Source: Fusobacterium sp.
GTDB taxonomy: Bacteria > Fusobacteriota > Fusobacteriia > Fusobacteriales > Fusobacteriaceae
DNA: 14,801 bases
Direction of reading: 5' to 3'
Assembly: GCA_020024855.1 (NCBI GenBank)
Contig: JAHHTB010000030.1
Location: forward strand, 1-14,801
Positions 12,505 through 14,801 of this stretch are shown piece after piece. Below the pieces are notes generated by a model. The model searched no databases, had not been told where the DNA came from, and was given only the letters and a program-made list of their open reading frames with translations. How positions within the stretch are numbered: the first letter of the stretch is position 1; each line of letters begins with the position of its first letter. A program made the translations under genes and the position numbers.

Positions 12505-13185
12505 ATGGGAGTAGTTACAAAAAATGTAAATGAAATTTTGGAGGATATAAAAAAATATTCAAAAAATCCAGAAAAGGTAAAACTTGTAGCTGTAACAAAA
12601 TATCCTAATGTTGGTAGAGCTGAATTGGAAGAACTTATGGAAAATGGTGTTTTTGATTTTGGTGAAAATAGAGTTCAAGTTTTAGAAGCTAAAAGGGAAC
12701 TTATGGCTGATGTAAAAGATAAGATTAGTTGGAACTTTATAGGAAATTTACAAAAAAATAAAGTTAAATATATAATAGATTATGTTTGTATGATACACTC
12801 TATAAATAAGCTTTCTCTTGCACAAGAGGTAGATAAAAGAGCCTTAGCCTGTGGAAGAAAACTAGATGTTCTTATTGAAATAAATTTAAGTGGTGAAGAT
12901 AGCAAAGAGGGATACGACTTAGATGAGTTTTATAAGGAGCTACCTGAATTAATGAAACTTCAAAATATAAACATAAAAGGGCTTATGACAATGGCTCCAA
13001 ATGTTACAGATGAAGATAAAATAAGGGCTAGTTTTAGAAAATTAAGAGAGATTAAAGATGAACTTAATGAGAAATACTTTGATGGAAAATTAACAGAACT
13101 TTCTATGGGTATGAGTCATGATTATAGAATAGCTTTAGAAGAGGGATCTACAATCATAAGAGTTGGAACAAAATTATATAATTAG
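12505..13185 (+). CDS. YggS-family pyridoxal phosphate homeostasis protein
   Basis: PLP-binding protein of the YggS/YlmE/PLPBP family, which has a single alanine-racemase-like barrel and keeps vitamin B6 and amino-acid pools balanced. Numbered from the ATG at 12505 (226 residues): LVAVTKYP with Lys32 forming the PLP Schiff base, FGENRVQ near 52-58, WNFIGNLQKNKV, IHSINK, EINLSGEDSKEG, GLMTMAP, and LSMGMSHDYRIALEEGST with IRVGTKLY at the C-terminus binding the PLP phosphate. In the WNFIGNLQ segment an Asn stands where His is commoner. A GTG at 12496 is possible, but GGTGAG fits the ATG better. The pairing with sepF downstream matches the ylmE-sepF order of Gram-positive division clusters. Confidence 0.93.
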   Translation: MGVVTKNVNEILEDIKKYSKNPEKVKLVAVTKYPNVGRAELEELMENGVFDFGENRVQVLEAKRELMADVKDKISWNFIGNLQKNKVKYIIDYVCMIHSINKLSLAQEVDKRALACGRKLDVLIEINLSGEDSKEGYDLDEFYKELPELMKLQNINIKGLMTMAPNVTDEDKIRASFRKLREIKDELNEKYFDGKLTELSMGMSHDYRIALEEGSTIIRVGTKLYN

Positions 13186-13193
13186 GAGGAACC

Positions 13194-13697
13194 ATGAGTA
13201 ATAATGATAAATTAATAAATAAATTCAGAAGTTTTAAAGAGATATTAGGAATGGGAGAAGGAGAAGACACAGCAGAAAATACAGGAATAATAGATATTGA
13301 TATTCAAAAAAATGCAGAGGAAGAAACTAAACAAGCTGAAGCAACTCCAGGTCTATTCAAAAAATCTAAACAAGAAAAAAAAGTTAAAGAAAAAGAGAAA
13401 GAAAAAGCAGTTGATACTTCTGGTTATCAGAGTGTTATAATTGATCCAAAAAGATTTGAGGACTGTAAAAAAATAGCAAACTATATAAAAGATGATAAAA
13501 CTGTAACTCTTAACCTTGAGCATCTTGATACAGAAACAGCTCAAAGAATAATAGATTTTTTAAGTGGTGCAATGAGTATAAAAGAAGCAAAATTAATAGA
13601 AATTAGTAAAAATGTATATGTGTCTGTTCCAAAAAATATAAATGTATTTTTTGATGGAGAAAATGATAGAAAAGAGAAATCATTTTTAAAAATATAA
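13194..13697 (+). CDS. sepF: Cell division protein SepF
   Basis: SepF binds FtsZ and tethers the division ring to the membrane. Seen: an N-terminal amphipathic segment (DKLINKFRSFKEILGM, 5-20) suited to membrane binding, a long low-complexity charged linker rich in Lys and Glu (about 22-75), and the conserved C-terminal FtsZ-binding domain at about 78-152 (VIIDPKRFEDCKKIANYI, VTLNLEHLD, AQRIIDFLSGAM, VYVSVPKNINV). The length of 167 residues is slightly above average because of the linker. The ribosome binding site AGGAGG (13184-13189) overlaps the yggS stop codon, so translation is probably coupled. The ylmE(yggS)-sepF neighbourhood supports the call. Confidence 0.93.
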   Translation: MSNNDKLINKFRSFKEILGMGEGEDTAENTGIIDIDIQKNAEEETKQAEATPGLFKKSKQEKKVKEKEKEKAVDTSGYQSVIIDPKRFEDCKKIANYIKDDKTVTLNLEHLDTETAQRIIDFLSGAMSIKEAKLIEISKNVYVSVPKNINVFFDGENDRKEKSFLKI

Positions 13698-13721
13698 AAT
13701 AAGTAAGAGGGGTTTAAATTA

Positions 13722-14726
13722 GTGAAAAAAAATGTAAAAGCATTAGCACTATTTTCAGGAGGGCTTGATAGTGCACTAGCAATAAAATTAATTAAAAATC
13801 AAGGAATAGAAGTTATAGCTCTTAACTTTGTATCTCACTTTTTTGGAGGAAAAAATGAAAAGGCTGAGGCTATGGCAAAACAACTTGGTGTACAATTAGA
13901 ATATGTAGATTTTAGCCAAAAGCATATAGAAATGATGAAAAATCCAGTATATGGAAGAGGGAAAAATATGAACCCTTGTATTGATTGTCATGCTCTTATG
14001 TTTAAATTTGCTGGGGAACTTTTAGAAAAATATGATGCAGATTTCCTTATTTCAGGAGAAGTTTTAGGACAAAGACCAATGTCCCAAAACTATCAAGCTC
14101 TTGAAAAAGTAAAAGGTTTATCTAAACTAGAAGATTTAATAATAAGACCATTATCAGCAAAACTTCTTCCACCAAGTAAACCAGAAATAGATGGATTAGT
14201 TGATAGAGAGCAACTTTTAGATATTTCAGGAAGAAGTAGAAAAAGACAGATAGAAATAGCTGAACAAATGGGATTAGTTGATTATCCTACTCCAGCTGGT
14301 GGTTGTCTATTAACAGATCCAGGATATTCTAAGAGATTAAAACTTATAGAACAAGATGGATTCCTTGAAGAAGAAAATTCAAAAATTTTCCATCTACTTA
14401 AAAAAGGAAGATTCTTTAGATTTTCTGAAGGAAGATATCTTTTTGTAGGAAGAACAAAAGAAGATAATGATGAGATAGTAAAATATAAAGAGATAGGTTC
14501 TATGTTTATAAGAGGAAAAGGTGTAGGTGGACCATATATTTTAGGATATGGTGAACTTTTAGAGACTGAAAAAGAGTTTGCTAAAAATCTTTTCTCAAGA
14601 TATTGTAAATTTAAAGGTGAGCAATCTATTGAGATATTTTTAAATGAAGAGCCTTTACATGTGGATATAATTGATAAAAATAAAATAGAAGAAGATATAA
14701 AAAAATATCAAATAACAATGGAATAA
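13722..14726 (+). CDS. PP-loop ATPase (ThiI/MnmA-like) fused to an NFACT-R-like RNA-binding domain
   Basis: Probable RNA-modifying sulfur-transfer or adenylating enzyme. Seen: the PP-loop FSGGLDSALA at residues 11-20, an adenylation core to about 200, a CxxC pair Cys86/Cys89 (NPCIDCHAL), SGEVLGQRPMSQ at 111-122, and Cys195 in PAGGCLLTDP; such cysteines carry sulfur or metal in thiouridine synthases. Residues about 220-334 (IFHLLKKGRFFRF, YLFVGRTKEDND, GGPYILGYGE) resemble the NFACT-R RNA-binding domain, known in other proteins of this group. There is no THUMP domain, so it is not classical ThiI, and the MnmA C-terminal barrel is missing. The GTG start follows AGAGGGG by 9 bases; no better in-frame start is seen. 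It is the last gene of the hemW-yggS-sepF operon. The target RNA is unknown. Confidence 0.82.
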   Translation: MKKNVKALALFSGGLDSALAIKLIKNQGIEVIALNFVSHFFGGKNEKAEAMAKQLGVQLEYVDFSQKHIEMMKNPVYGRGKNMNPCIDCHALMFKFAGELLEKYDADFLISGEVLGQRPMSQNYQALEKVKGLSKLEDLIIRPLSAKLLPPSKPEIDGLVDREQLLDISGRSRKRQIEIAEQMGLVDYPTPAGGCLLTDPGYSKRLKLIEQDGFLEEENSKIFHLLKKGRFFRFSEGRYLFVGRTKEDNDEIVKYKEIGSMFIRGKGVGGPYILGYGELLETEKEFAKNLFSRYCKFKGEQSIEIFLNEEPLHVDIIDKNKIEEDIKKYQITME

Positions 14727-14756
14727 TTAAAAAAGGAGGTAATCCTCCTTTTTTAA
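14727..14756 (+). terminator. Strong terminator of the hemW-sepF operon
   Basis: A perfect 13-bp stem, TTAAAAAAGGAGG (14727-14739) with CCTCCTTTTTTAA (14744-14756), and a TAAT loop. It begins immediately after the stop codon. The U run lies within the 3' arm. The sequence after it to the window end is A/T-rich and shows no gene. Confidence 0.92.
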
Positions 14757-14801
14757 TATAAAAAATAAAAAAATATTTATAAATTTTAAAAAATCTTTTA
14801 T

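Noticed and set aside
13353..13544. Minus-strand reading frame rich in Phe opposite sepF
   Set aside because: It is the antisense of the Lys/Glu-rich SepF linker and has no ribosome binding site or family likeness. The same holds for the other antisense frames opposite nad, rubrerythrin-side and phosphohexomutase genes.
1..14801. CRISPR arrays, insertion sequences, prophage, tRNA or rRNA genes
   Set aside because: I found no regularly spaced repeats, transposase-like proteins, terminal inverted repeats with target duplications, or cloverleaf-like sequences.

Overview
The window is about 14.8 kb of very AT-rich DNA densely packed with bacterial genes. The low G+C, the strong AGGAGG-type ribosome binding sites, the AT-biased codons and the gene content (clostridial-type NiaR, SepF and YggS next to heme-uptake and secreted-protein genes) point to a fusobacterium, probably Fusobacterium or a close relative. 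That assignment is inferred from style and gene content, not from a marker gene.

Layout, left to right. (1) 17-811: a Cof-type HAD phosphatase closed by a terminator. (2) 932-1402: hutX, a cytosolic heme carrier, with its own promoter, an operator-like palindrome over the -10, and its own terminator. (3) 1559-2506: an unrecognised membrane-anchored protein with its own promoter and terminator. (4) 2559-6273: the NAD unit nadA-nadB-nadC-niaR. It makes nicotinate mononucleotide from aspartate and ends with the gene for its presumed repressor. A CAACTG/CAGTTG inverted repeat sits just after the -10 and is the likely NiaR operator. (5) 6308-6978: two small exported proteins that look like diverged tandem paralogues, one secreted with an Asp-rich tail and one a lipoprotein. 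Coding-like remnants follow the second.

(6) 7108-8656, minus strand: a three-gene operon, in transcription order a YchJ-like protein, a cyclase/formamidase-family hydrolase and thymidine kinase. (7) 8657-8888: a divergent intergenic region with a 6-1-6 Fur-superfamily (PerR-like) box, followed by rubrerythrin at 8889. (8) 9585-11318: an alpha-phosphohexomutase with a perfect 10-1-10 palindrome at its promoter. (9) 11408-14726: hemW, a YggS-family PLP protein, sepF and a PP-loop thiolase-like/NFACT-R fusion, closely spaced as one operon and closed by a 13-bp stem terminator.

Most of the window is ordinary core metabolism, division and stress genes. I see no mobile element, CRISPR array, tRNA, rRNA or defence system, and no gene-free gap above 300 bases. 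The points worth a second look are the regulatory palindromes, the small exported paralogue pair with a possibly decayed tail, the stripped-down YchJ protein in an odd operon, and the hairpin leader in front of hemW.
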